A stretch of DNA of 14,242 nucleotides from Microcaldota archaeon (GTDB lineage: Archaea; Micrarchaeota; Micrarchaeia; Anstonellales; J096): the NCBI GenBank assembly GCA_025058915.1, contig JANXEC010000015.1, positions 1 through 14,242 of the forward strand, given 5' to 3'. Positions 1-6,245 of the stretch are shown here, piece by piece; position 1 is the first letter of the stretch, and the number at the start of each line of letters is the position of its first letter. A program made the position numbers and the translations under genes. The notes beneath the pieces were generated by a model. The model saw nothing but the letters and a program-made list of their open reading frames with translations. It did no database searches and had not been told where the DNA came from.

Positions 1-152
1 AAAATCAATCTATTTTCGTTATATGTCCTTATATCTATCAGAGCTATTCTAGCTAAAAGTATAAGTATCGTAGGTACTGCAAGCAAACAAAGCAGGTAGT
101 CTGAGAGAATGAAAAGAATATCATGGATAGCAGAACAATTATTATCATACAA
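1..152 (-). CDS. Partial membrane protein, possible A24-family prepilin peptidase (5' end only)
   Basis: The frame is open from about position 152 through the left edge, about 50 codons, and encodes a hydrophobic segment (about residues 12-39) ending in ALIDIRTYNENRLI. The last part can be set residue for residue against the D-x-[KR]-x-R-x(6)-W stretch after the first catalytic Asp of FlaK/PibD-type prepilin peptidases. This is a weak resemblance drawn from memory. The frame has no ATG; a TTG at 152-150 lies 21 nt from a TTTAAA box (173-180), near the leaderless spacing used elsewhere in the window. An ATG at 148 in another frame sits at even better spacing but stops after 31 codons (complement 53-148), so a frameshift near 115-120 or a non-ATG start are both possible. 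A class III pilin-like gene lies one gene away, which would fit a peptidase. Function is tentative and the gene continues beyond the window. Confidence 0.4.
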   Translation of the reverse strand, partial: MYDNNCSAIHDILFILSDYLLCLLAVPTILILLARIALIDIRTYNENRLI

Positions 153-172
153 TCATAGTATAAAAAATTAAG

Positions 173-180
173 TTTAAAAA
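173..180 (-). promoter_or_regulatory. TATA box of the left-edge gene
   Basis: On the minus strand this reads TTTTTAAA, the same form as the boxes before korA, the ferredoxin gene and the pilin-like gene. It lies 21-25 nt upstream of the two candidate starts (TTG 152, ATG 148), so it predicts a leaderless transcript. Placed by eye; no transcription start data. Confidence 0.45.
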
Positions 181-185
181 GATTA

Positions 186-1076
186 TTATAGCTCGATGTT
201 CTCTCCAGGAACTCTAGGGAATGGTTGAATCTCCCTTATATGAACTGCATCTGTAACCCATCTAACCAATCTCTCGATACCTATGCCTGCTCCTGCAGAG
301 GGCCTTAATCTACCTTCCTTAGCCAGTTCGAGTAGTTTTGTGTATTTTGATCTGTTTATTCCATCTCTCTCCATCTTTCTAATTATCTTGTCATACTGAT
401 ACTCCCTCTGCCCTCCAGATAGTATCTCTCCATATTTGGGAACATATAGATCATAGTTATGCCATCTTCCATCTTCATCCTGCATATCGTAGAAGTATCT
501 AGGTATGTTAACTATCCAGACAGGTTGATCTATCGATTTCACTAGCATCTCCTCCCAATTCTCACCATACTCTGCTAAAATATCTCTGTAGTCGTAGACT
601 TTGAAAGGAGGTTTGGGAATTCTGAATGATGAATGTATGTTTTTCATCTCTATGTTCATATCTATCTTTATGTACCTCAGAGTACTATCTAACATTTTCT
701 CTATGAATGCTCTAGCCTTGATATCATCGAATTCTGCTATCTCAAAATCCAGCTGAGTGAATTCGAACAGATGCTTTCCTGTAGATGCCCTCTCTGGTCT
801 CTCCACTCTGATATTAGGAGAGAGTACAAAGATCCTATCAAAACCCTGGGAGATCATGTATTGTTTGTGTACTATCATACTCTGTGTCAGGAAGAGTTTC
901 TGCCCATATATCTCTACCTCAGGGACTGCAATCACTGATCCTGATGGATCTGGGAACAGAGGATCTGTAGACTTTGATAGTATTACAGGTAGCATCCAAA
1001 CAAATCCATTCTTGTATAGAAATGATGTTAGTCTATTCAGCAGATATGACTGAACATACAGAACCTCTTTTTTCAT
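186..1076 (-). CDS. Archaeal asparagine synthetase (class II aaRS-like, AS-AR type)
   Basis: 296 residues. It matches the catalytic core of AspRS/AsnRS without the N-terminal OB-fold anticodon-binding domain. This is the architecture of the archaeal asparagine synthetase described from Pyrococcus (about 294 residues), which makes Asn from Asp, ammonia and ATP. Class II motif 2 is at about residues 90-113 (RVERPERASTGKHLFEFTQL), with the Arg that contacts ATP. Motif 3 is GAGIGIERLVRW at 262-273. The G-E-x-L-S-G-G-Q-R-E signature of the family lies at 216-225. I prefer the ATG at 1076 over the one at 1088 (adds MIIL). The TATA box at 1100-1107 is about 27 nt from 1076 but only about 15 nt from 1088, too close for an archaeal start site. 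The gene is divergent from the pilin-like gene and probably monocistronic. A true AsnRS is unlikely because no tRNA-binding domain is present. Confidence 0.85.
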   Translation of the reverse strand: MKKEVLYVQSYLLNRLTSFLYKNGFVWMLPVILSKSTDPLFPDPSGSVIAVPEVEIYGQKLFLTQSMIVHKQYMISQGFDRIFVLSPNIRVERPERASTGKHLFEFTQLDFEIAEFDDIKARAFIEKMLDSTLRYIKIDMNIEMKNIHSSFRIPKPPFKVYDYRDILAEYGENWEEMLVKSIDQPVWIVNIPRYFYDMQDEDGRWHNYDLYVPKYGEILSGGQREYQYDKIIRKMERDGINRSKYTKLLELAKEGRLRPSAGAGIGIERLVRWVTDAVHIREIQPFPRVPGENIEL

Positions 1077-1099
1077 GAGTATAATCATATATGAAATGA

Positions 1100-1107
1100 T
1101 TTTTAAA
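1100..1107. promoter_or_regulatory. Shared TATA box for divergent asparagine synthetase and pilin-like genes
   Basis: TTTTTAAA lies in a 56-bp gap between ATG 1076 (-) and ATG 1133 (+). The centre (1103.5) is about 27 nt from one start and about 29 nt from the other. No second AT-rich box of this kind is in the gap, so one near-palindromic element seems to serve both directions. Both messages would be leaderless or nearly so. Confidence 0.55.
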
Positions 1108-1132
1108 CCTTCACGATGTTGATGTATATGTA

Positions 1133-1468
1133 ATGAGAGGTCAACTTACGTTAGAGATTATAATAATCTATGGATTACAGATAGTTACATTAGGAATAGT
1201 TATAGGTGTGGTCTTTGCTCTAACAGATGCATCAATCAAGGCAATAGAGAAATATAACACGCTCAAGGAGAGAGCGTTCATAAGAGACATCGTGTCTGAG
1301 ATATGTGCTCTAGGCAACGGAGTTAGATACAGCATTTATGTGAAATATAATCACTCTATCCGAGGCGAGGATCTGGGATGCTGGGGTGGATCAATAGAGC
1401 TAGAGGGAGGATACGAATATACAATACAGAATTTTGATGGTTCTGTCTCTGCATTCAGGAGAGACTGA
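1133..1468 (+). CDS. Small pilin-like protein with class III signal peptide
   Basis: 111 residues. The N-terminus MRGQLTLEIIIIYG carries the archaeal class III prepilin signal: a short basic leader, Gly3 followed by Gln4, Thr at 6 and Glu8. Cleavage after Gly3 would put Glu at mature position 5, as in type IV pilins. Q-x-S/T-x-E signals are processed by the EppA prepilin peptidase in methanogens. A hydrophobic helix spans residues 9-30, followed by about 80 soluble residues with Cys58 and Cys83, which could form a disulfide outside the cell. This suggests a minor pilin or pilin-like surface protein; I cannot assign it to a known pilin family. The start is fixed by the signal and by the TATA box at 1100-1107 (leaderless). 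The last 14 nt overlap the end of the convergent sufD. The left-edge gene may encode the processing peptidase. Confidence 0.72.
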   Translation: MRGQLTLEIIIIYGLQIVTLGIVIGVVFALTDASIKAIEKYNTLKERAFIRDIVSEICALGNGVRYSIYVKYNHSIRGEDLGCWGGSIELEGGYEYTIQNFDGSVSAFRRD

Positions 1469-2276
1469 TGTAGGATCTTATTATTCTCTCCGTAGTATCA
1501 TCAATATCCATAACTTTACTCACAAAACCCCCGATCAGCATCCCTATACTTTCCTCTCTCGATATGCCTCTTGTTTCTAGATAGAACAACATCTCCTCTG
1601 GAATCTTGGAGATAGTTGCAGAGTGACTAGCTCTAACAGAATTGTTCTCTATCTTCAATGCAGGGAAGGAAAATGCATTTGCAGTGTCTTTCAGTAGTAT
1701 TACATGTTGATCGAGAAAGGAATTAGAGTCTTGTGCATCCTTAGATATGTTTATGAATCCGTTCAGTCTAATGTTTGAATTATGATTAGCTACTCCTCTG
1801 TAGTGGGAGTATGAAGATGAGGAAGGTTCAAGGTGATTGAGGTTTGAAGTGTAAACAGATACTTGATCATCTCTAACAAACCCTATGCCTCTATCATCCC
1901 CATTTGATCCTCTGTATAGATACAGGTTGTTTGTAGATTCTATGTAACCACCTATCCCTATGGTTCTTACCACTACTTTACCTCTTACATGTATGTCTCT
2001 GAATATATATGCAAATCTCTCTGGCTGAATCAGAGAATATATAGTATAATCTCCATCTACAATTATGGTTTCATAATTGAAAGTCTCTCCATAATACAGA
2101 TACAACTCCCCCTTACCTATCAGATGATATATTACCTTATTGTTGCCTACATAATACCTCCTGTGTGTCTCATCCTTCAGAACGAACTCATAGTTCTCTC
2201 CGTATCTCTCAACATAGGATCTGGGATCATCCAATTCACCCAGTCTGTATCTGAACCTCTCAAAGAACTCTCTCAT
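1455..2276 (-). CDS. sufD: SufD-like Fe-S cluster assembly scaffold subunit (short form)
   Basis: 273 residues. SufD pairs with SufB in the SufBC(2)D complex that builds Fe-S clusters in the cytoplasm. The C-terminal family signature is clear: a beta-helix repeat stretch followed by FPALKIENNSVRASHSATIS (204-223) and EEMLFYLETRGI. His218 in ASHSAT corresponds to the SufD His at the SufB/SufD interface implicated in cluster building (His360 in E. coli). The protein is well short of typical SufD (about 350-440 residues); the helical N-terminal domain is reduced to about 40 residues. It has no cysteine, so its partner SufB supplies the thiols. The start ATG overlaps the sufB stop (2273-2276), with GGAGGG at 2286-2291 as ribosome binding site, so translation is coupled. 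A second SufB is unlikely because the Cys motifs are absent. Confidence 0.87.
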   Translation of the reverse strand: MREFFERFRYRLGELDDPRSYVERYGENYEFVLKDETHRRYYVGNNKVIYHLIGKGELYLYYGETFNYETIIVDGDYTIYSLIQPERFAYIFRDIHVRGKVVVRTIGIGGYIESTNNLYLYRGSNGDDRGIGFVRDDQVSVYTSNLNHLEPSSSSYSHYRGVANHNSNIRLNGFINISKDAQDSNSFLDQHVILLKDTANAFSFPALKIENNSVRASHSATISKIPEEMLFYLETRGISREESIGMLIGGFVSKVMDIDDTTERIIRSYISLS

Positions 2277-3616
2277 CCAACTGAACCCTCCATCTCCATC
2301 ATAATCAATCTATTCAGCTCTACAGCGTATTCAAGAGGGATCTCTTTGACAAATTCCTCTATAAATCCTAATACTATCATGGTCTTGGCTTCGTCCTCAC
2401 TGAATCCTCTCGACATTAGATAGAACAGTTGCTCTTCCTCTATCTTCCCTACAGTAGCTTCATGAGTCATGTGAACGTTCCTCTCATGAATGTCTATGTA
2501 CGGATATGTATCTGTTCTACTCTTTTCATCTAACAGTAAAGCATCACACGACACTGAGATCTTGCTGTTCAGGGCACCTCTTGCCACTCTGATCCAACCT
2601 CTGTATCTAGATATACCTCCATCCATAGAGATACTCTTAGAGATGATAGTTGAACTAGTGTCTGGAGCTAGGTGGATTGCCTTACCTCCACTATCTATTA
2701 ACTGTCCTCTACCTGCAGATGCTATCGATAGGATCTTTGCTCTGGCACCTCTCTCCTTGAGGTAGATAGCTGGATATTTGTAGGTATACTTGGATCCAAG
2801 ATTGCCATCTAGCCACTCAACATATGAATTCTCATGTGCAATTGCCCTTTTGGTTACAAGATTGTAGACGTTCTTGCTCCAGTTCTGAACTGTTGTGTAT
2901 CTCACCCTAGAATCTCTGTGAGCAAATACCTCTACAACAGCAGCATGTAGTGAGTCTCGTCTGTATATAGGTGCGGAACAACCTTCTATGTATGATACTT
3001 CTGCACCTTCTTCAGCTACTATCAAAGTCCTCTCGAATTGTCCCATAGATTGATTCTGTATTCTGAAATATGCCTGTAAAGGTTTATCAACTCTAACACC
3101 AGCAGGTACATATACAAAAGATCCTCCACTCCAGAATGCAGTGTTCAGAGCAGCAAACTTGTTGTCATTGATTGGAACCAGTGTAGAGAAATACCTCTTC
3201 ACTATTTCAGGATACTTCCTCAAACCCTCATCTAGACTCATAAATATTACTCCTCTCTTTGACAGGTATTCGTTTATCTTCTCATAGAGAACATTACTCT
3301 CGTATTGTGCTGTCACTCCTGCAAGTACTTTCCTCTCTGCCTCAGGGATCTTCAGCTCTTCGTATATTCTCCTTATGTTCTCTGGTAGGTCTTCCCATCT
3401 ATCTGTCTGCTTTGCCTTGGATTTCCAGTAGTATATTATGCTATCATAATCAATAGGTTCTATCTCCATCCATTTAGGTAAATCGAGTTTCTGAAACCAT
3501 CTAAATGCTTTCAATCTGAGTTCCAACATCCATTCTGGTTCTCCTTTCTCTCTACTTATATATCTAACCGCATCCTCACTTAATCCTCTATCCCAGATTG
3601 CCTCTGCATCTATCAT
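2273..3616 (-). CDS. sufB: SufB Fe-S cluster assembly scaffold
   Basis: 447 residues, close to usual SufB length. It is the main scaffold of the SufBCD machine, on which sulfur and iron are assembled before transfer to apoproteins. The residues found important in E. coli are all in register: Cys213 in EGCSAP (Cys254), Cys357 in SVSCDALLL (Cys405), and His385/Glu386 in MTHEATVGKI (His433/Glu434). The spacing between Cys357 and His385 equals that in E. coli. The N-terminal helical region (1-140) carries the family's W-S/T-x-D-x-P-like pattern. The start overlaps the stop of the upstream DsbA-like gene by 4 nt (3613-3616), with GGGGTG at 3625-3630 as ribosome binding site. The ATPase SufC, usually adjacent, is not in this operon or window. 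Confidence 0.95.
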   Translation of the reverse strand: MIDAEAIWDRGLSEDAVRYISREKGEPEWMLELRLKAFRWFQKLDLPKWMEIEPIDYDSIIYYWKSKAKQTDRWEDLPENIRRIYEELKIPEAERKVLAGVTAQYESNVLYEKINEYLSKRGVIFMSLDEGLRKYPEIVKRYFSTLVPINDNKFAALNTAFWSGGSFVYVPAGVRVDKPLQAYFRIQNQSMGQFERTLIVAEEGAEVSYIEGCSAPIYRRDSLHAAVVEVFAHRDSRVRYTTVQNWSKNVYNLVTKRAIAHENSYVEWLDGNLGSKYTYKYPAIYLKERGARAKILSIASAGRGQLIDSGGKAIHLAPDTSSTIISKSISMDGGISRYRGWIRVARGALNSKISVSCDALLLDEKSRTDTYPYIDIHERNVHMTHEATVGKIEEEQLFYLMSRGFSEDEAKTMIVLGFIEEFVKEIPLEYAVELNRLIMMEMEGSVG

Positions 3617-4224
3617 CTTGAGAACACCCCATCTAGTATCTTTAGAGTATCATGTGATTGATATTTGTTAGCACAATATACCATAGATATCAATTCTCTC
3701 TCCTGGGCTCTGCCGAAGATAGAGCTGCCTTTGAATATCCAGAACACCTTACCCGTCCTAACATATCTATCATATAGTGTTTTGAACTTGTCCTGATGGA
3801 ATTTTTGGCAGTGAGGACATAGGGGGCTTGAGAATTCAACTATCCACACCGGAGAGTTAGGATCACCAAACGCAATATCATCTGGTTGGTAGAGATCTCT
3901 AGGTGGTTGGCCTATTGGATTTGCAATTGCATTTTCGAACACAGCAAGATCTTGGTTGCCAACAATCTTCCCTCCGTTTATGATGAAGGAAGGAGTACCT
4001 GTAACGTTGTATCTCGCTGCCTCTCTGAAAACTCTATTGATATATTCGTTTGCCTCCTGAGATGTAACACAATTCTTCGCATCATCATTGAGTGTGAACT
4101 TAGTTTTTGCACTATCCAAAGCATCCTGAGAGACTCTGTCAGAGAGTATTTCTCCAACTATCATAATGAATAATACCATAGTTATTACTCCTGCTAGTAT
4201 ATAGAACAGGTTCAGATTCTTCAT
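3613..4224 (-). CDS. Membrane-anchored DsbA-like thiol oxidoreductase with circularly permuted domain order
   Basis: 203 residues. Residues 5-27 form one transmembrane anchor, so the rest probably faces outward. Residues 28-103 match the C-terminal half of a DsbA/Thioredoxin_4 domain: a helix with Cys52, then YNVTGTPSFIINGGKIVG (72-89) with cis-Pro78, then the last helix. Residues 113-203 match the N-terminal half: the DDIAFGDPNSPVWIVEFSS lead strand, active site CPHC (136-139), and a helix with Cys184. Each element of the fold appears once but in swapped order. Family members place CPHC before the cis-Pro. I infer a circularly permuted but complete active site; alternatives are a relic of a tandem duplication or an assembly artefact. 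The start at 4224 is chosen because it gives the anchor and lies about 28 nt from the TATA box at 4249-4256; an upstream ATG at 4323 would run through that promoter. It leads the sufB-sufD operon. Confidence 0.8.
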   Translation of the reverse strand: MKNLNLFYILAGVITMVLFIMIVGEILSDRVSQDALDSAKTKFTLNDDAKNCVTSQEANEYINRVFREAARYNVTGTPSFIINGGKIVGNQDLAVFENAIANPIGQPPRDLYQPDDIAFGDPNSPVWIVEFSSPLCPHCQKFHQDKFKTLYDRYVRTGKVFWIFKGSSIFGRAQERELISMVYCANKYQSHDTLKILDGVFSR

Positions 4225-4248
4225 GGATCTAAGTATGTAGATGAATAC

Positions 4249-4256
4249 ATTTAAAT
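4249..4256. promoter_or_regulatory. Palindromic TATA box shared by the dsbA-like/sufBD operon and top6A
   Basis: ATTTAAAT is a perfect palindrome centred at 4252.5. ATG 4224 (-) and ATG 4280 (+) lie about 28 nt away on each side, so the arrangement is almost symmetric. It sits in the only 55-bp gap between the two genes and decides both starts. Predicts leaderless messages in both directions. Confidence 0.6.
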
Positions 4257-4279
4257 CTATGTTGTGTTTCTTACTAAAT

Positions 4280-5383
4280 ATGGCAGAGTTGAATGCAAAA
4301 CAGATTGCAAGAGCAAAACTCATAGAATTAGGGAAGAGACTTGCTGAACAGATTAGAAGAGGAGAAAATCCTTACTTCGAAACGATTGTAAGGACGAGAT
4401 CAAATGTAATATCAGATCAGGGATTTCTGGAATTAGGAAACAAAACCGAGAGAAGAGAATTCCTGAACATGTCTCAGGCAAAATCTTTCATGCAAACAAT
4501 TGCCATAGGCAACAAGCTCAAGAAGTTTCTGGATGAAGATCTACACACTAGTATCAGAGGTTTGTTCTATCAACTCAAATACAGTTTAGGTGAGGATGTA
4601 GATGAGAATCTCTTTGATGAACAGTCCGAGAGTAATGAATTGATAGAGGATCTAGAGGCAGCTCTGAATGTTAAGAGAGAAGATTTCAATCTAACTACTG
4701 ACAGGAAAGGGGTGCTTGCTGGTCCTATAAAGATAATCGATAGATTCAAGGGAGAGGAGATAATTATAGATGGAACCAAGATGGGGAGGAGCGGATGGAT
4801 GATACCATCAGATGTTGATAATGATATGGTGATTGAGGAGGTAAACGCGGATTATGTGTTGGTTGTAGAGAAAGATGCACTTTGGCAGAGACTGAACGAA
4901 GATAGGTTCTGGCAGAAGAACAATGCGATCCTGATAACTCCCAAGGGACAATCATCTAGAGGTACTAGGAGATTACTGAGGAAACTTGCAGACATGGGGC
5001 TTAAGATATATGTGTTCACAGATTGTGATGCATGGGGATGGTATATATACTGGACACTCAAGACGGGTAGTATAAACCTAGCATATCTGGGTAGAGAATT
5101 CACTGTGCCAGAGGCTAAGTTCATAGGCGTTACCATGAGTGATATAGATAAATTCCCATTCTTGAAAAAACTAACTATAAATGCAAAGGATGTAGACATC
5201 AAAAGAGCTGAGGAATTGTTGGAATACGAATGGATCAGGAAACATCCTCAGTGGGTCGAGGAACTCAAGAAGGTACTGACTACCAAGAAGAAGCTAGAAC
5301 AGGATGCTCTCCAAGGGGAGAGATTGACATTTGTAGGAGATTATATAAAAACCAAGATAGAGACGAATGATGTTCTACCTTAG
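4280..5383 (+). CDS. top6A: DNA topoisomerase VI subunit A
   Basis: 367 residues from this start, the family's usual length. Subunit A (Spo11-like) makes the double-strand break in the type IIB A2B2 enzyme that relaxes and decatenates DNA. The winged-helix (5Y-CAP) domain carries the catalytic tyrosine: Tyr97 in SIRGLFYQLKYS (R-x-L-[YF]-Y motif). The TOPRIM domain shows Glu197 in YVLVVEKDALWQRL and the D-x-D pair Asp248/Asp250 in VFTDCDAWGWYIYW, which bind Mg2+. GTRRLLRKL (228-236) is also typical. An ATG at 4241 lies upstream in frame, but the TATA box at 4249-4256 would then be inside the gene; MAELNAKQ at 4280 fits a leaderless start. The partner top6B, often adjacent in archaea, is not in the window. 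The stop overlaps the korB stop by 4 nt. Confidence 0.94.
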   Translation: MAELNAKQIARAKLIELGKRLAEQIRRGENPYFETIVRTRSNVISDQGFLELGNKTERREFLNMSQAKSFMQTIAIGNKLKKFLDEDLHTSIRGLFYQLKYSLGEDVDENLFDEQSESNELIEDLEAALNVKREDFNLTTDRKGVLAGPIKIIDRFKGEEIIIDGTKMGRSGWMIPSDVDNDMVIEEVNADYVLVVEKDALWQRLNEDRFWQKNNAILITPKGQSSRGTRRLLRKLADMGLKIYVFTDCDAWGWYIYWTLKTGSINLAYLGREFTVPEAKFIGVTMSDIDKFPFLKKLTINAKDVDIKRAEELLEYEWIRKHPQWVEELKKVLTTKKKLEQDALQGERLTFVGDYIKTKIETNDVLP

Positions 5384-6234
5384 ATACTGAATCTATCCAA
5401 CAATCCAGAGATATCTTGAGGTTTTGGAATAGAGATGAGCTTGCCAACTCTGTTTACTATCTCCTCATCCAGTGTAATAGATTGATTCTTGTATATTACA
5501 CCTATAGGTATTTTCTCCCAGTTAGTGTTGTATGGTTCATTTGCCTTCTGCCACGCAGTATCAAAATCCTCTGGATTGTGATCTGTTATGTAGACTCTGC
5601 TTTGATACCATTCGTAACCATTCATGTAATTCCAAGTGATGCAGGGTTGGTAGATGTTTATGAAGCTAAACCCTCTGTGTCTGATACCTTCTAATATGAG
5701 TTGAGAGAGATGTTTTACGTTACCTGCGTATCCTGCTGCCACGAAACTAGCTCTCTGTGATACTAGCATCGGAATGTGCTTCACCGGTTCTATGGGAGTT
5801 CCATCAGGATAGGTCTTGGATCTAAATCCTTTGTGAGATGTAGGACTACTCTGACCAGTTGTTAGACCATACACTTGATTATCTTGCAGCAGATATGTGA
5901 TATCTACATTGTATCTTGCAAAGTGCAGAAGGTGATTCCCTCCTTCAGACAATCCATCTCCGTCTCCTCCTATTGCTATCACAGTGAGGTCTGGATTGGA
6001 GATCTTTATGCCAAGAGCCAGTGGAAGTAATCTCCCATGGAGTCCTTCATATCCGTATGTTCTTATGTAGTGGGGTGTCTTACCTCCGCATCCTATACCC
6101 GAAACTATAACAACCTCACTGGGATCCCTATCCAGAGCAGTTAATGCGCTCTTGATAGCCATCAGTATTCCAAAATCTCCGCATCCAGGGCACCATTGTG
6201 GTTTCTCAAGAGTATTTATCTGCGCGATGTTCAT
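5380..6234 (-). CDS. korB: 2-oxoacid:ferredoxin oxidoreductase, beta subunit
   Basis: 284 residues. This is the thiamine diphosphate- and [4Fe-4S]-binding subunit of an oxidoreductase that converts 2-oxoacids plus CoA to acyl-CoA and CO2, passing electrons to ferredoxin. Cluster cysteines: Cys15 and Cys18 in WCPGCGDFG, Cys49 in GIGCGGKTPHY, and Cys198 in YQPCITWN. The TPP/Mg site is GGDGDGLSEGGNHLLHFARY (89-108) followed by DNQVYGLTTGQSSPTS (118-133). Length and pattern match the two-subunit enzymes known from Sulfolobus and Aeropyrum. Some of those take both pyruvate and 2-oxoglutarate, so the substrate is left open. It starts 9 nt after korA, with GAGGTG (6240-6245) as a strong ribosome binding site, so both subunits come from one message. 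Confidence 0.93.
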   Translation of the reverse strand: MNIAQINTLEKPQWCPGCGDFGILMAIKSALTALDRDPSEVVIVSGIGCGGKTPHYIRTYGYEGLHGRLLPLALGIKISNPDLTVIAIGGDGDGLSEGGNHLLHFARYNVDITYLLQDNQVYGLTTGQSSPTSHKGFRSKTYPDGTPIEPVKHIPMLVSQRASFVAAGYAGNVKHLSQLILEGIRHRGFSFINIYQPCITWNYMNGYEWYQSRVYITDHNPEDFDTAWQKANEPYNTNWEKIPIGVIYKNQSITLDEEIVNRVGKLISIPKPQDISGLLDRFSI

Positions 6235-6237
6235 AAT

Positions 6238-6245
6238 ACCACCTC
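6238..6245 (-). promoter_or_regulatory. Shine-Dalgarno site of korB
   Basis: On the minus strand this reads GAGGTGGT and begins within the korA stop region, ending 3 nt before ATG 6234. It complements the CCUCC end of archaeal 16S rRNA and fixes the korB start. It is the strongest such site in the window. Confidence 0.7.

Noticed and set aside
53..148. 31-codon hydrophobic ORF starting at ATG 148 on the minus strand
   Set aside because: Its start spacing is good, but the overlapping frame is longer, open to the edge and more protein-like; kept only as an alternative start with frameshift.
4000..4060. C/D box-like strings such as TGATGA for guide RNAs
   Set aside because: The TGATGA at about 4000 lies in coding sequence with no matching D box at proper spacing; no supportable guide RNA.
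4225..4323. Upstream ATG at 4323 for the DsbA-like gene and ATG at 4241 for top6A
   Set aside because: Both would place the palindromic TATA box inside coding sequence and add non-homologous N-termini; the inner ATGs at 4224 and 4280 fit leaderless starts.
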